DNA of 60,820 nucleotides, taken from an uncultured Lachnospiraceae bacterium (GTDB lineage Bacteria; Bacillota; Clostridia; Lachnospirales; Lachnospiraceae). Position numbers and translations under genes: made by a program. Below, piece by piece: positions 24,945-33,973 of this stretch. The stretch lies in the NCBI GenBank assembly GCA_902762905.1, contig CACWQE010000010.1, forward strand, positions 1-60,820. Direction: 5' to 3'. The number at the start of each line of letters is the position of its first letter. Position 1 is the stretch's first letter. The notes under the pieces are model-generated. The model did no database searches. It was not told the DNA's origin and was given only the letters and a program-made list of their open reading frames with translations.

Positions 24945-26819
24945 TCATTCCTGTGTATTCCAATATTCTGCAACTATATGTGCAATACTTTCTGCATCTA
25001 ATCCTAATGATCTACGCAACTGAATAACCGAACCATGCTCTACAAATGTATCCGGTATTGCCATATTGTGAACCCGGATATTACGGATGTCCTGTTGCAT
25101 ATAGAACGCATCCACTGCTTCTCCGTACCCTCCATATAGTACATGTTCCTCTACCGTAAGGATCACATCATGTTCCCTGGCTAATTGTAATAACAACTCT
25201 TCATCTAATGGTTTGATAAACCGGGCATTCACAAAAGTAATATCGATTCCTTCATCCTGTAACTGATGATATGCAATCTCTGCTTCCTCCACCATATTGC
25301 CAACTGCGATCATTGCAATCCGTCTGCCCTGATATATAATCTCACTCTTTCCAAGTTCCATCGGTGTCAAATGTTCTTTCAGTCCATAGTAAGCATCTCC
25401 CTTACTATACTTTACTGCAACCGGGCCATCATAAGTTACCGCAAATTCCATTGCCTTGGTCAGTTCATAACGGTTCTTCGGTGCAATTATCGTCATATTC
25501 GGAATATGACTAAGATACGCAGTATCAAAGATGCCTTGATGTGTCTCTCCATCTTCCCCGACTAGTCCAGACCGGTCAATCGCAAATATCACATGGAGCC
25601 GCTGCAAACAGACATCATGTAAGATCTGGTCATACGCACGTTGCAGGAAAGATGAATACACTGCAACAACCGGAATCATTCCTTCACTTGCCAAACCGGC
25701 TGCAAAGGTAACTGCATGCTGTTCCGCAATTCCCACATCAAAAAAACGTTTTGGATATACATTACCGAACTTCACAAGTCCCGTTCCAGATGCCATCGCA
25801 GCTGTAATTGCTACCAGATTGGGATTACTTTCTCCAAGAGCCAACATCTTTCTGGCAAATACATCCGTATAGGTCATCTTTGTCTTCTTCGTTAATGCCT
25901 TCCCTGTTGCTATATCAAATGGTTTCACCCCATGAAAATATCTCGGGTATTTCTCTGCGTATCGGTATCCCTTCCCTTTGACTGTCTTCACATGGACAAC
26001 AACCGGTTTCCGAAGCTTCATTGCTGCTTCAAATGTATCCACCATCTGCCCAATATTATGACCATCAATCGGTCCAATATAGGTGATTCCCAAATCTTCA
26101 AAAAACATACCGGGAACCAATAATTCCTTAATACTATCCTTACCTCGTTTTACTGCCTTGGCAAGTCCCTCTCCAATTCCCGGAATATTCATAAGGCCTT
26201 TCTCTACCCCGGTCTTCACATCATTATATGCCTGCCCCACACGAATCTTATTGAGATAGTTTGACATACCTCCGACATTCTCATCAATGGACATCTCATT
26301 GTCATTCAACACGATCATACAGCTTGTTTTTAATCTTGCCAGATTATTGAGTGCCTCATAAGTCAGTCCACCTGTAAAAGAACCATCACCAATTACCGCA
26401 ACAACCGTATTACGAATGCCCTTGAGTTCACTTGCTTTCGCCATTCCAATTGCCGCTGAAATAGAAGTGGAACTATGTCCTGTCTCAAATACATCCGTTT
26501 CGCTCTCTTTACGTTTGGGAAATCCACTCATCCCACCAAATTGACGCAAATGGTCAAATCCAGCCTGTCTGCCTGTCAATATCTTATGCGTATAACTCTG
26601 ATGTCCAACATCCCATATAATCTTATCCTCCGGGAAATTCAATACCAGATGTAACGCCATAGTCAGTTCCACACATCCCAGATTCGAAGCTAAATGACCA
26701 CCTGTCTTTGATAAATGTTCAATCAAAAAAGTACGGATCTCCTCCGCTAATGGTTGCCAGTCCTCTGTATCATATTGTTTGATATCATTTGGTTCCTTAA
26801 TATTCTCTAACAATCCCAT
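24945..26819 (-). CDS. dxs: 1-deoxy-D-xylulose-5-phosphate synthase
   Basis: DXS joins pyruvate and glyceraldehyde 3-phosphate using thiamine diphosphate, the entry step of the MEP isoprenoid pathway. The protein from the ATG at 26819 has 624 residues, normal for the family. Markers are WDVGHQSYTHKILTGR, the ThDP-binding AVIGDGSFTGGLTYEALNN and VLNDNEMSIDENVGGMS, FFEDLGITYIGPIDGHN, and the transketolase segment FDVGIAEQHAVTFAAGLA. The start follows AGAGGTAGTAGT; the longer extension to 26864 overlaps ispA and has no such site. It lies directly after ispA, so the two isoprenoid genes share a transcript. Confidence 0.97.
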   Translation of the reverse strand: MGLLENIKEPNDIKQYDTEDWQPLAEEIRTFLIEHLSKTGGHLASNLGCVELTMALHLVLNFPEDKIIWDVGHQSYTHKILTGRQAGFDHLRQFGGMSGFPKRKESETDVFETGHSSTSISAAIGMAKASELKGIRNTVVAVIGDGSFTGGLTYEALNNLARLKTSCMIVLNDNEMSIDENVGGMSNYLNKIRVGQAYNDVKTGVEKGLMNIPGIGEGLAKAVKRGKDSIKELLVPGMFFEDLGITYIGPIDGHNIGQMVDTFEAAMKLRKPVVVHVKTVKGKGYRYAEKYPRYFHGVKPFDIATGKALTKKTKMTYTDVFARKMLALGESNPNLVAITAAMASGTGLVKFGNVYPKRFFDVGIAEQHAVTFAAGLASEGMIPVVAVYSSFLQRAYDQILHDVCLQRLHVIFAIDRSGLVGEDGETHQGIFDTAYLSHIPNMTIIAPKNRYELTKAMEFAVTYDGPVAVKYSKGDAYYGLKEHLTPMELGKSEIIYQGRRIAMIAVGNMVEEAEIAYHQLQDEGIDITFVNARFIKPLDEELLLQLAREHDVILTVEEHVLYGGYGEAVDAFYMQQDIRNIRVHNMAIPDTFVEHGSVIQLRRSLGLDAESIAHIVAEYWNTQE

Positions 26820-26847
26820 ACTACTACCTCTTTTGTCTGTCAAACCC

Positions 26848-27780
26848 CTAATTCGTCCGATCAATCAGATATGTGATTAATGCATTCAGGAATGAACCAT
26901 CTCCTCTCATTCCCTTCACAATTGCAATCGCCTCTTCAGAAAGACGTTCTACTTCTTTCTTAGACGCTTCTATTCCATGAATCGTAACATAAGTCACCTT
27001 CCCGCTGATCTCATCACTATGGATTGGCTTACCTAATTCTTCAAACGTTGCTGTCTCATCTAAGATATCATCCTGAATCTGGAATGCCATTCCTACATTA
27101 TATGCCACTCGCCTGATCTGTTCCATCTCTTGGGCTGATGCACCCGCAAGGACAGCACCGATCTGCATAGCTGCCTCGATCAATGCTCCTGTCTTATTCT
27201 CATAAATATAGATCAATTGCTCTTTGTTAAGCCTTGTTCCGGTCAGTTCAACATCCGCAACCTGACCACCGATCATACCATAAATGCCCGGTTTGGCAGC
27301 AAGAATTGTCATAGCCTGATCCACTGCTCTGCGCACCTGTACTTCCCGCTGTATCGCCGCAAGATCATCCATCTCTGCTTTCTCCACCATAGTATACGCT
27401 TTTGCTGCTGTCTCATATGCATAGTTCAACAGACTATCTCCGGCAAGGATTGCCATTGCTTCTCCATATACTACATGCGCTGTCTTTCTTCCTCTGCGGT
27501 AATCATCGTTATCAAGCGCCGGAAGATCATCATGAATCAGAGAATACGTATGAATCATCTCAATTGCCGCCATAAACGGCTCAATAAGCTTATCTTTACC
27601 ACCAAACAAATGATAGGTCTCATCCATCAACATCGGTCGGATCCGCTTACCACCTGCGGACATCGTATACTGCATTGCATCGATCACCGTCTTCTGAAAG
27701 GAACTATCCTTTGGCATATAAGCAAAAACCTTCTGTTCGATTCTTTCTGTTTTATTCTTTAAATCTTCCGAAAATCCCAT
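26848..27780 (-). CDS. ispA: Polyprenyl synthetase (geranyl/farnesyl diphosphate synthase)
   Basis: This short-chain trans-prenyltransferase condenses isopentenyl diphosphate units. The 310-residue protein carries the first aspartate-rich motif HDDLPALDNDDYRRG (about 93-107) and the second QIQDDILDE (about 234-242), plus SAGGKRIRPML. Two small residues precede the first motif in the chain-length region, consistent with a C10-C15 product, but the product length is inferred. It lies between xseB (1 bp gap) and dxs, an order conserved in Clostridia. Start MGFSEDLKNK. Confidence 0.95.
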   Translation of the reverse strand: MGFSEDLKNKTERIEQKVFAYMPKDSSFQKTVIDAMQYTMSAGGKRIRPMLMDETYHLFGGKDKLIEPFMAAIEMIHTYSLIHDDLPALDNDDYRRGRKTAHVVYGEAMAILAGDSLLNYAYETAAKAYTMVEKAEMDDLAAIQREVQVRRAVDQAMTILAAKPGIYGMIGGQVADVELTGTRLNKEQLIYIYENKTGALIEAAMQIGAVLAGASAQEMEQIRRVAYNVGMAFQIQDDILDETATFEELGKPIHSDEISGKVTYVTIHGIEASKKEVERLSEEAIAIVKGMRGDGSFLNALITYLIDRTN

Positions 27781-27781
27781 A

Positions 27782-28015
27782 TTACGCTTCCTCTCCCTCA
27801 GCTAAAGATTCCCCGATCACAATCATCTCTTTCTCAATACCATTCAATTCCTGTTTGCATGATGCTAACAGCTTGGCACCCGTCCCATATAAGGCAATTG
27901 ATTCCTGTAACGGCGTATCTTCTTTCTCTAACTTTGCAATAATATCTTCTAACTGCGTAAATGCCTGCTCTAACTGAAATGTATCTTCTTTCTTCGTCTC
28001 TTTCTTAACAGCCAT
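27782..28015 (-). CDS. xseB: Exodeoxyribonuclease VII small subunit
   Basis: XseB joins XseA in the single-strand exonuclease VII complex. The 77-residue protein is a short helical hairpin with the typical LEQAFTQLEDIIAKLEKEDT and LQESIALYGTGAKL motifs. The ATG at 28015 lies one base after the xseA stop and has GAGGA nearby; the upstream in-frame GTG at 28027 overlaps xseA. It is followed within 1 bp by ispA, so translation is likely coupled. Confidence 0.95.
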   Translation of the reverse strand: MAVKKETKKEDTFQLEQAFTQLEDIIAKLEKEDTPLQESIALYGTGAKLLASCKQELNGIEKEMIVIGESLAEGEEA

Positions 28016-28016
28016 C

Positions 28017-29294
28017 TTAATCCTCACTCTTTTCTGTAATCTTCACTATGTTTGCCTCCATCGTTCCATCTTGTACCGTAACCGAAATGGAGTCATGTTC
28101 TTTCACATTACGCACACTGCATATCGGTGCGCCCTTACTATCCACAATATATCCATATCCACCTGTTAATTTAGCAGTTGGACTCAATCCATCCAACCTT
28201 GCAAGCAATAACTCAAACTGATGCCTGCGTCTATTATATTTCTCGCTAAACGCTGCCGGTATGCGTTCCGCTGTTCTCTCATACTGCCGTCTTGCTTCCT
28301 CATAACGCTTTGTCATAATCTGCGTAAGTCTTTCCTGCAAAGAATCCACATAAATTCTCTGATTCTGAAATCTTGTCATCGGTGATACCCGTTCTAACCT
28401 GGCTGCCACATTGTCAAGATACATCTTATTCCGATGCAGTTTCTGCGTCATAACCTGTTGCAGTTTCTGTTCTAACTGTTGCAGTTTCTCTACCTGTCCC
28501 ATAATATCCGGTATGGCTAGTTCACAGGCAGCACTTGGTGTTGGGGCTCTTAGATCTGCTGCATAATCCGCAATCGTATTATCAATCTCATGTCCCGTTC
28601 CTGATATGATTGGAGTCCTTGCCGCATAGATCGCCCTTGCAACGATCTCTTCATTAAATGGCCACAGATCCTCAATGGAACCACCACCTCTTCCAATAAT
28701 GATCGTATCCATTCCCATTGCATCCAACGTCTCAATTCCCTTCACAATGGTCGCTGCCGCTCCGTCTCCCTGTACCTTCGCCGGATACAGATATAACTGC
28801 ACATATGGATTCCTTCTTCTGGCTACATTGCGAATATCCTGTATTGCCGCTCCGGTCTTCGCTGTCACAATACCGATCTTCTTCGGAAACTGTGGAATCT
28901 CCTTCTTATGTTCAAAGTCAAACAATCCTTCTTCAAACAACTTCTGTTTGAGCAGCTCATAAGCTTCATAAAGATTCCCCACACCATCCTTAGCAATAGA
29001 TCTTACATAAATCTGGTATCTTCCATCCCGTTCATACACAGCAACACTTCCTGTAAGCACCACACTCTGCCCATTCTCTAATGTAAAAGAAAGGCCCCCT
29101 GCTCTTGCCGAGCGAAACATAACTGCTGCAATACTGCTTCCTTCTTCTTTCAACGTGAAGTATATATGCCCGGAAGAATGGTATTTCACATTGGATACTT
29201 CTCCCTTGATCTGCACATCACGTAAGAAGAAATCATTGTCAAACATTCTCTTAATATACTTGTTAACCTGTGAAACCGAATATACCGTTGCCAT
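28017..29294 (-). CDS. xseA: Exodeoxyribonuclease VII large subunit
   Basis: XseA is the catalytic subunit of exonuclease VII, which degrades single-stranded DNA. The 425-residue protein has an N-terminal OB fold (about 1-95: VYSVSQVNKYIKRMFDND, VQIKGEVSNVKYHSSGHIYF), the catalytic region with IGIVTAKTGAAIQDI, GRGGGSIEDLWPFNEE and GTGHEIDNTIADYAADLRAP, then a long coiled coil (about 260-370). It ends one base before xseB and follows nusB by 10 bp, so the three form a tight unit. Confidence 0.97.
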   Translation of the reverse strand: MATVYSVSQVNKYIKRMFDNDFFLRDVQIKGEVSNVKYHSSGHIYFTLKEEGSSIAAVMFRSARAGGLSFTLENGQSVVLTGSVAVYERDGRYQIYVRSIAKDGVGNLYEAYELLKQKLFEEGLFDFEHKKEIPQFPKKIGIVTAKTGAAIQDIRNVARRRNPYVQLYLYPAKVQGDGAAATIVKGIETLDAMGMDTIIIGRGGGSIEDLWPFNEEIVARAIYAARTPIISGTGHEIDNTIADYAADLRAPTPSAACELAIPDIMGQVEKLQQLEQKLQQVMTQKLHRNKMYLDNVAARLERVSPMTRFQNQRIYVDSLQERLTQIMTKRYEEARRQYERTAERIPAAFSEKYNRRRHQFELLLARLDGLSPTAKLTGGYGYIVDSKGAPICSVRNVKEHDSISVTVQDGTMEANIVKITEKSED

Positions 29295-29304
29295 CTTCTC
29301 TATC

Positions 29305-29712
29305 CTACTCTAGACTCTTCTCCACTTTACCTAATACTGCATTCACAAATCCCTTCGCTTCTTCGTCACAATAACTCTTACATAATTCTACCGCTTCGTT
29401 AATTGCTACCCGATTCGGGACATCCTCTTCATACAATAACTCATAGACCGCAATTCGCATAATAGCAATCTCTGCCTTACCAATCCGGTTCACATTCCAG
29501 CCTTCGCAATTATCTGCAATCTTTGCATCAATCTTTTCTAAATGTGCTTCGATTGCCTCCGCCTTCTCTTTGATATACTGCAGATTCTCTTCGCTCTTTC
29601 CCTGTAAATCCTCTAATGCAAACGCAATCTGTTCTTCCATTCCATCTTCTTTTGCAAATGGAATACGGAAAACGATCTTGAAAATCTCTTCTCTTACCTG
29701 ACTTCTTAACAT
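29305..29712 (-). CDS. nusB: Transcription antitermination factor NusB
   Basis: NusB binds boxA RNA with NusE (S10) in rRNA antitermination. This 135-residue protein is all helical and shows IMRIAVYELLYEEDVPNRVA, NEAVELCKSYCDEEAKGFVN and the final VLGKVEKSL, the family signature region. Start ATG has GAGAGGAAC. It heads the operon nusB-xseA-xseB-ispA-dxs-tlyA-nadK-argR-recN, all within 30 bp of each other. An imperfect hairpin separates it from the upstream Asp23 gene. Confidence 0.95.
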   Translation of the reverse strand: MLRSQVREEIFKIVFRIPFAKEDGMEEQIAFALEDLQGKSEENLQYIKEKAEAIEAHLEKIDAKIADNCEGWNVNRIGKAEIAIMRIAVYELLYEEDVPNRVAINEAVELCKSYCDEEAKGFVNAVLGKVEKSLE

Positions 29713-29745
29713 GTATCTGTTCCTCTCTATCTATTAACGCATAAT

Positions 29746-29789
29746 AGGGCTGCTTCGAAAGCCTTCTAAAAGGTCTACGAAACAGCCCT
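29746..29789. terminator. Hairpin between the Asp23 gene and nusB
   Basis: AGGGCTGCTTCG (29746-29757) pairs with CGAAACAGCCCT (29778-29789) with one mismatch, and an inner GCCTT/AAGGT segment extends it. Neither strand has a strong T run directly after it, so it may be a weak terminator or attenuator reducing readthrough into the nusB operon. Confidence 0.5.
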
Positions 29790-29801
29790 TCTCATACTAG
29801 A

Positions 29802-30194
29802 TTATGCCTTTTCTTCTTTTGCAATTGCAACACCGGCAATCCGTACTCTTACCTGTGACACGGTAAGCCCGGTCATCGTCTCGATTGCCTGCTTTACTTT
29901 CTCCTGAACCTTAGAAGATACATCAATCACACTGTAACCATACTTTAATTCGATGGATAAGTCGACTTTGACATCTTCCGGAGAGACTGCTACTTTCACT
30001 CCCTTTGAAAGATTCTTCATTCCAAGCTTGCTTACTAACTCATTCGTAATATTGCCATACATCTTAGCTACACCTTCTACTTCGGTTGCTGCAAGTCCTG
30101 CGATAATTGCGATCACATCATCTGCAATCTGGATATCTCCAAGAACACCTGCCTCCTTGAAGCTGTAGGAGCTATTCTGTGATTCTGTTGCCAT
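29802..30194 (-). CDS. Asp23/Gls24 family envelope stress protein
   Basis: Asp23/Gls24 (DUF322) proteins are small envelope-associated factors of uncertain molecular role. The 130-residue sequence contains IADDVIAIIAGLAATEVEGV near the N-terminus, KGVKVAVSPEDVKVDLSIEL in the middle and MTGLTVSQVRVRIAGVAIA near the end, all characteristic. AAAGGAGG precedes the ATG. In Clostridia such a gene commonly stands between the spoIIIA operon and nusB, as here. It has its own promoter and is apparently not part of the sporulation operon. Confidence 0.93.
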   Translation of the reverse strand: MATESQNSSYSFKEAGVLGDIQIADDVIAIIAGLAATEVEGVAKMYGNITNELVSKLGMKNLSKGVKVAVSPEDVKVDLSIELKYGYSVIDVSSKVQEKVKQAIETMTGLTVSQVRVRIAGVAIAKEEKA

Positions 30195-30235
30195 AGTGAT
30201 TCCTCCTTTGCCAAACCATTACTCATATGTAATAT

Positions 30236-30265
30236 AGTATACCAAACATCCTATACTTTTTGCAA
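30236..30265 (-). promoter_or_regulatory. Promoter of the Asp23 gene
   Basis: On the minus strand TTGCAA (30260-30265) is 18 bp from TATACT (30236-30241), about 40 bp upstream of the ATG. It lies just after the spoIIIAH stop, so the Asp23 gene can be expressed in vegetative cells separately from the sporulation operon. Confidence 0.6.
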
Positions 30266-30280
30266 TGTTTTTCGCATAAT

Positions 30281-31048
30281 TTATGAAGCAGTTGTTGTGA
30301 TTACGATCTGATTCAGCTTACATCCCGTCTTTCTTGTAATAATATCCTCTATCTGCGTTCTCTCTTTATCTGTTAATTCCTTCGTAGATACTGTAACATC
30401 CACACTATCATCTGAAATGCTGACAATAGCATCTGCAAAACCCTTTGCTGCAAGCTGTGTCTCTGCTGCATTTTCTTTTTCCATACGTTCTGTCATAGAT
30501 AACATTTTAGATACTGCGTCTTTCTTTGCATCCTCCGATAGATTCTCGTTATTCACAATCTCAAGCAATGTCTCTTTCGCTTTTGACCGTGTCTGTTCCC
30601 GATTTAACTTTGCCTGGGATAATGTAACAGAACCACTTGTAAGCACCGCTTCTCCAACAGAATCAGAGTCGATGGGTTCTCCGTCCTGATCTACACTTGC
30701 ATCGACAAGATTCTCACCATCTGCCTCCTCTGTATCATCCTTTCCCTTTGTCGTATCACCCGCCGTTTCTTCTGTTTCATTCTCTGCTTTGGCATCTACT
30801 GTCTCTTCGGCATCCTCTCCAGTTGTTTCCTCCGCAACTGCCGCAAGCTGTTCTCCGGTATCTCCGTCTTCCACTACCGCACTAATCTCACTGTCATCCT
30901 GATTGCCAGATGCTCCATCCCCTTGTACATCTTCCACAGAGGTATTTAATACTGGTTTATCCGAAGTAAAATTCAAATATCCTGCCACTGCGATCATAAT
31001 AGCAAGTGCCGTAATAATAACCTGATTTTTTTTGAACATTTTCTTCAT
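30281..31048 (-). CDS. spoIIIAH: Stage III sporulation protein AH
   Basis: SpoIIIAH sits in the mother-cell membrane and binds forespore SpoIIQ through a YscJ-like ring domain, forming part of the feeding-tube channel. The 255-residue protein has a short cytoplasmic tail, a single membrane segment (about 9-27), an unusually acidic Glu/Asp/Thr-rich linker (about 40-130), and the ring domain (about 150-255) with AKGFADAIVSISDDSVDVTV. Bacillus SpoIIIAH is about 218 residues, so the extra length is mainly the linker. It is last of the spoIIIA cluster, 20 bp after spoIIIAG. Confidence 0.92.
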   Translation of the reverse strand: MKKMFKKNQVIITALAIMIAVAGYLNFTSDKPVLNTSVEDVQGDGASGNQDDSEISAVVEDGDTGEQLAAVAEETTGEDAEETVDAKAENETEETAGDTTKGKDDTEEADGENLVDASVDQDGEPIDSDSVGEAVLTSGSVTLSQAKLNREQTRSKAKETLLEIVNNENLSEDAKKDAVSKMLSMTERMEKENAAETQLAAKGFADAIVSISDDSVDVTVSTKELTDKERTQIEDIITRKTGCKLNQIVITTTAS

Positions 31049-31068
31049 AGAAACCCTCTCTTATTCTT

Positions 31069-31686
31069 TTATTTGGATTTACACACAACTATTTTATGGG
31101 CATCAACGGAAAATAATGCCTGAACCGCCTCCTTTATCTGAAGCGTTAATACCTTGTTGTCACCACCTTCACATACTACAACAACGCCCTCAATCTCGGG
31201 ATACCGTTCCTTTACTACGATTGGTTCCGTATTTCCATCCTGTTCCATCAAGACTGTCTCCTGTTCACTTTGCATTCTGGTCTGTTCAGATACCTTCTGT
31301 TCCTCACTGCTGGTTTCCTTTTCACTCTCATAAGGCTGGTTCTTGTCTAATATCTTCTCTCCATTATCTTTGAGTGTGATCATTACATTAACGTTTCCGG
31401 CGCCCTCCATACCTGCTATTGTTTGTTCTAGCTTATTCTCTAAGCTGCTGATATATGCATCTTTTTCTATCTTTTTGCTCTGTTCGGTTGTCTGCGATAC
31501 CGATTTCTTTTTAGTTTCCTTTTGACCAGACAGACTTCCTACCGGAGTCGCAACCAATAGAAAGAATACGCCAAGCAAAAATACGATCAGAATCTTCTCC
31601 TTCTTATCATCTCCCAACTTCATATCCTTAAACATCGTAAGAATTCCCTGTACATTCGAATCCTTAGCTTTCTCTGTTTCCTTCAT
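31069..31686 (-). CDS. spoIIIAG: Stage III sporulation protein AG
   Basis: SpoIIIAG forms a large ring in the intermembrane space of the engulfed forespore. The 205-residue protein has a single membrane segment (about 30-50: KEKILIVFLLGVFFLLVATP), a coil (about 60-95) and a ring-building-motif domain with NVNVMITLKDNGEKIL and VVVVCEGGDNKVLTLQIKEA near the end. ACAGGAGG precedes the ATG, and its first codons overlap the end of spoIIIAF by 23 bp, suggesting coupled translation. Confidence 0.92.
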   Translation of the reverse strand: MKETEKAKDSNVQGILTMFKDMKLGDDKKEKILIVFLLGVFFLLVATPVGSLSGQKETKKKSVSQTTEQSKKIEKDAYISSLENKLEQTIAGMEGAGNVNVMITLKDNGEKILDKNQPYESEKETSSEEQKVSEQTRMQSEQETVLMEQDGNTEPIVVKERYPEIEGVVVVCEGGDNKVLTLQIKEAVQALFSVDAHKIVVCKSK

Positions 31687-32134
31687 ATTGAATCACAACC
31701 TCCTGTCCGAATATTTCGTGAAGATATTGTTCTAATATTCCAATATCCCCCATCGTATCTCCAAATACAATCCGTACACGGCTTACATTTCCATCCTCCG
31801 CCACATCAACAGTAAGTTCTTCTATTGCGTATCCACTTTCCATCAGTGCTGCTTTCACCTGCATGGCAATCGACTGTTCGTATAAATGCAAGCTTTGTTC
31901 CGACATAAGATCCGGTTCGGAAACCGCGAAGAAATCTTTGATATATGTTATATAGGTGTCTTCATCAATTTGCAGCAATTCCATAACCGGATGGATCATA
32001 ACAAGAATAAATAACAAACCAACTACCAGACCAATGTGTTTCGCATATGATTTATTCGGACATAGCATTAAAATGACCGATGAGATAACACCAAATAACA
32101 AGCCACTTCTAACCCAGGATAATATCCACTCCAT
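31664..32134 (-). CDS. spoIIIAF: Stage III sporulation protein AF
   Basis: SpoIIIAF is a membrane component of the SpoIIIA complex with a soluble ring-building domain. The 156-residue protein has two N-terminal membrane segments (about 8-24 and 32-52: HIGLVVGLLFILVMIHPVME) and a C-terminal soluble part with IEELTVDVAEDGNVSRVRIV. It overlaps spoIIIAG by 23 bp and starts 36 bp after spoIIIAE. The family is poorly conserved in sequence, and the call rests on topology and on its operon position. Confidence 0.9.
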   Translation of the reverse strand: MEWILSWVRSGLLFGVISSVILMLCPNKSYAKHIGLVVGLLFILVMIHPVMELLQIDEDTYITYIKDFFAVSEPDLMSEQSLHLYEQSIAMQVKAALMESGYAIEELTVDVAEDGNVSRVRIVFGDTMGDIGILEQYLHEIFGQEVVIQYEGNRES

Positions 32135-32170
32135 CTCTTATTCTCCCTTTCGCCGGAAACCTGCCTCTGT

Positions 32171-33328
32171 TTATCCCCCGGTATTCCATCGTACATTTGT
32201 CGTCAGGATCACAATCGCAATGGACAGAATCGATAGTACCAGAGAGGTTCCTGCCGCCCGCACCAGTACGCCGGTACTATCACACGCTCCCTGAATTCCT
32301 GCAAGGATCCGTTTATCACTGACCGGCTGTACGAATGCCAGAATCACTCTATAAGCAACGTAGAAACTAAACATTTTGAGCAGTGGAATTCCGCCTAATA
32401 CCACTAACAAAAGAACCGCTGATATTCCCACACAATTCTTGATCAATACTCCTGCGCCTAACAAAATGGTGCCAAGTGCAGAAAAGGAACTTCCACCCGG
32501 AAGTAGCGAAAGTCCCTTTTGTAATACACTATATTTTGCATTGTCATATACTGGCACTAAGATACTTTTCATCACATTTAAACCGATAATTCCAGTCCCG
32601 ACTGCTTTCAATATAAAACAGACCGATTGCTTAATCAGTGCCGCTAACTTAGAAAAGCGATCCTTCGACTGAATCTGATTAAGTACGACTACGAGAAAAT
32701 AAACCCGGATTGCCGGAAGGACAAGATACAGTAATACCTTCTCTAGTAAAGCCAGCATGCCAAGAAACATCGAATTGACCATCTGTGAAGTAGTCAGTCC
32801 GCTGCATAATACAACCGACATATAAAATGCCGGAAGCAGACATTCCATCAACTCCTTGATGTAACAAATAAGCTCTTCTGCCATGTCATATACTAACGAA
32901 AAGGATTGTAACAGCAACATTGCAATCATCAGATAGGTAATATAAAATCCCTGTTCCCCGACATAGCTGACTTTCAATATTGATGAATAATTATGAAAGA
33001 CTGCTGCGATCACGATCAGCAACAATAACTTGATCAGCAGGGTTCTATTTTCTAATACCTCCACTAACATTCCCTGATAGAAACTTTCCAAGGCTTTCTG
33101 TATTGCTCCTTCCACGTCCCCATTCATGAGAATCTGGAAAACATCCTGAAAGGATATATCCTCTTCCATGCCATATGCCCGCCGGATTCCATTTAAGTCG
33201 GCATCTAATCCTTCAAGATCCACCGCCTCTTCATATTCTTCTATATATGGTTCCTTTGCATAAACCGGCCGGGATATTCCTAATATGTAAAAACATAGGA
33301 TACCAATTATCCAGAATAGATTGCGCAT
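32171..33328 (-). CDS. spoIIIAE: Stage III sporulation protein AE
   Basis: SpoIIIAE is the polytopic channel component of the SpoIIIA complex. The 385-residue protein starts with a signal-peptide-like segment (about 3-24, ending SRPVYA), then an extracytoplasmic region (about 25-95), followed by about seven membrane segments. Typical stretches are LPAFYMSVVLCSGLTTSQM, KDRFSKLAALIKQSVCFILK and FQKGLS-like LQKGLSLLPGGSSFSALGT. Length is normal (Bacillus about 399). GAAGGTGG precedes the start. It lies 16 bp after spoIIIAD. Confidence 0.94.
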   Translation of the reverse strand: MRNLFWIIGILCFYILGISRPVYAKEPYIEEYEEAVDLEGLDADLNGIRRAYGMEEDISFQDVFQILMNGDVEGAIQKALESFYQGMLVEVLENRTLLIKLLLLIVIAAVFHNYSSILKVSYVGEQGFYITYLMIAMLLLQSFSLVYDMAEELICYIKELMECLLPAFYMSVVLCSGLTTSQMVNSMFLGMLALLEKVLLYLVLPAIRVYFLVVVLNQIQSKDRFSKLAALIKQSVCFILKAVGTGIIGLNVMKSILVPVYDNAKYSVLQKGLSLLPGGSSFSALGTILLGAGVLIKNCVGISAVLLLVVLGGIPLLKMFSFYVAYRVILAFVQPVSDKRILAGIQGACDSTGVLVRAAGTSLVLSILSIAIVILTTNVRWNTGG

Positions 33329-33344
33329 ATCTTCACCACCTTCT

Positions 33345-33731
33345 CTATGGCAGTACGGATGTGATCGTATTCACAATGGCAAGCAGGATGGGCATACTCA
33401 TTACCATCATTGTGAGTTTTCCCCCGATCTCAATCTGTCCGGCGACTGACACAAATCCCGATTCCCTGCACACATTTGAGACAAACTCACACAAATAAGA
33501 AATGCCGACAATCTTTAGTAATATCTCAAAATACCCGGACTCTAACCCAATATCTTCCAGTACTCCATCTAAGAATTCCATAACAAAGGTAAGCCTGCCT
33601 ACGGCATAGAAAAGTACAAACATACTTAATAAAAAAGACAGATAGATCCACACCGGGCTGCCCATCTGTTTTAATTGGAGTGCAAGTAAAACACCAACCA
33701 TTACCCCACACATAATCTTATAAAAACTCAT
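33345..33731 (-). CDS. spoIIIAD: Stage III sporulation protein AD
   Basis: SpoIIIAD is a small multi-pass membrane protein of the SpoIIIA complex. The 128-residue sequence has four membrane segments and the family segment SGYFEILLKIVGISYLCEFV, followed by VCRESGFVSVAGQIEIGGKL. The length matches the usual 125-135. It begins 9 bp after spoIIIAC, to which it is homologous, and precedes spoIIIAE. Confidence 0.94.
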   Translation of the reverse strand: MSFYKIMCGVMVGVLLALQLKQMGSPVWIYLSFLLSMFVLFYAVGRLTFVMEFLDGVLEDIGLESGYFEILLKIVGISYLCEFVSNVCRESGFVSVAGQIEIGGKLTMMVMSMPILLAIVNTITSVLP

Positions 33732-33740
33732 ATCAAGACC

Positions 33741-33935
33741 TCACAATCCAAATAAACTCTGCATGGATTGAAACAGTTCCACTACATAAGGAAGCAGCCA
33801 GGTAAGCACCACAATAATACCTGCCATTGTCACAAAAAATGCCTGATCATCCCGTCCTGCATGTTTCAACACCTGATTCAATAATGCTATCACAATCCCA
33901 AGTGCTGCTATTTTTATGATAATCTCAACCGGCAT
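33741..33935 (-). CDS. spoIIIAC: Stage III sporulation protein AC
   Basis: SpoIIIAC is a 64-residue, two-helix membrane protein, half the size of the related SpoIIIAD. Signature residues are IIKIAALGIVIALLNQVLKH, then AGRDDQAFFVTMAGIIVVL. AAGGAGAG precedes the ATG. It follows spoIIIAB by 38 bp and precedes spoIIIAD by 9 bp, the conserved operon order. Confidence 0.95.
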   Translation of the reverse strand: MPVEIIIKIAALGIVIALLNQVLKHAGRDDQAFFVTMAGIIVVLTWLLPYVVELFQSMQSLFGL

Positions 33936-33973
33936 ATCCGCTCTCTCCTTATTGCTCTATCTTTCTTCCACCT

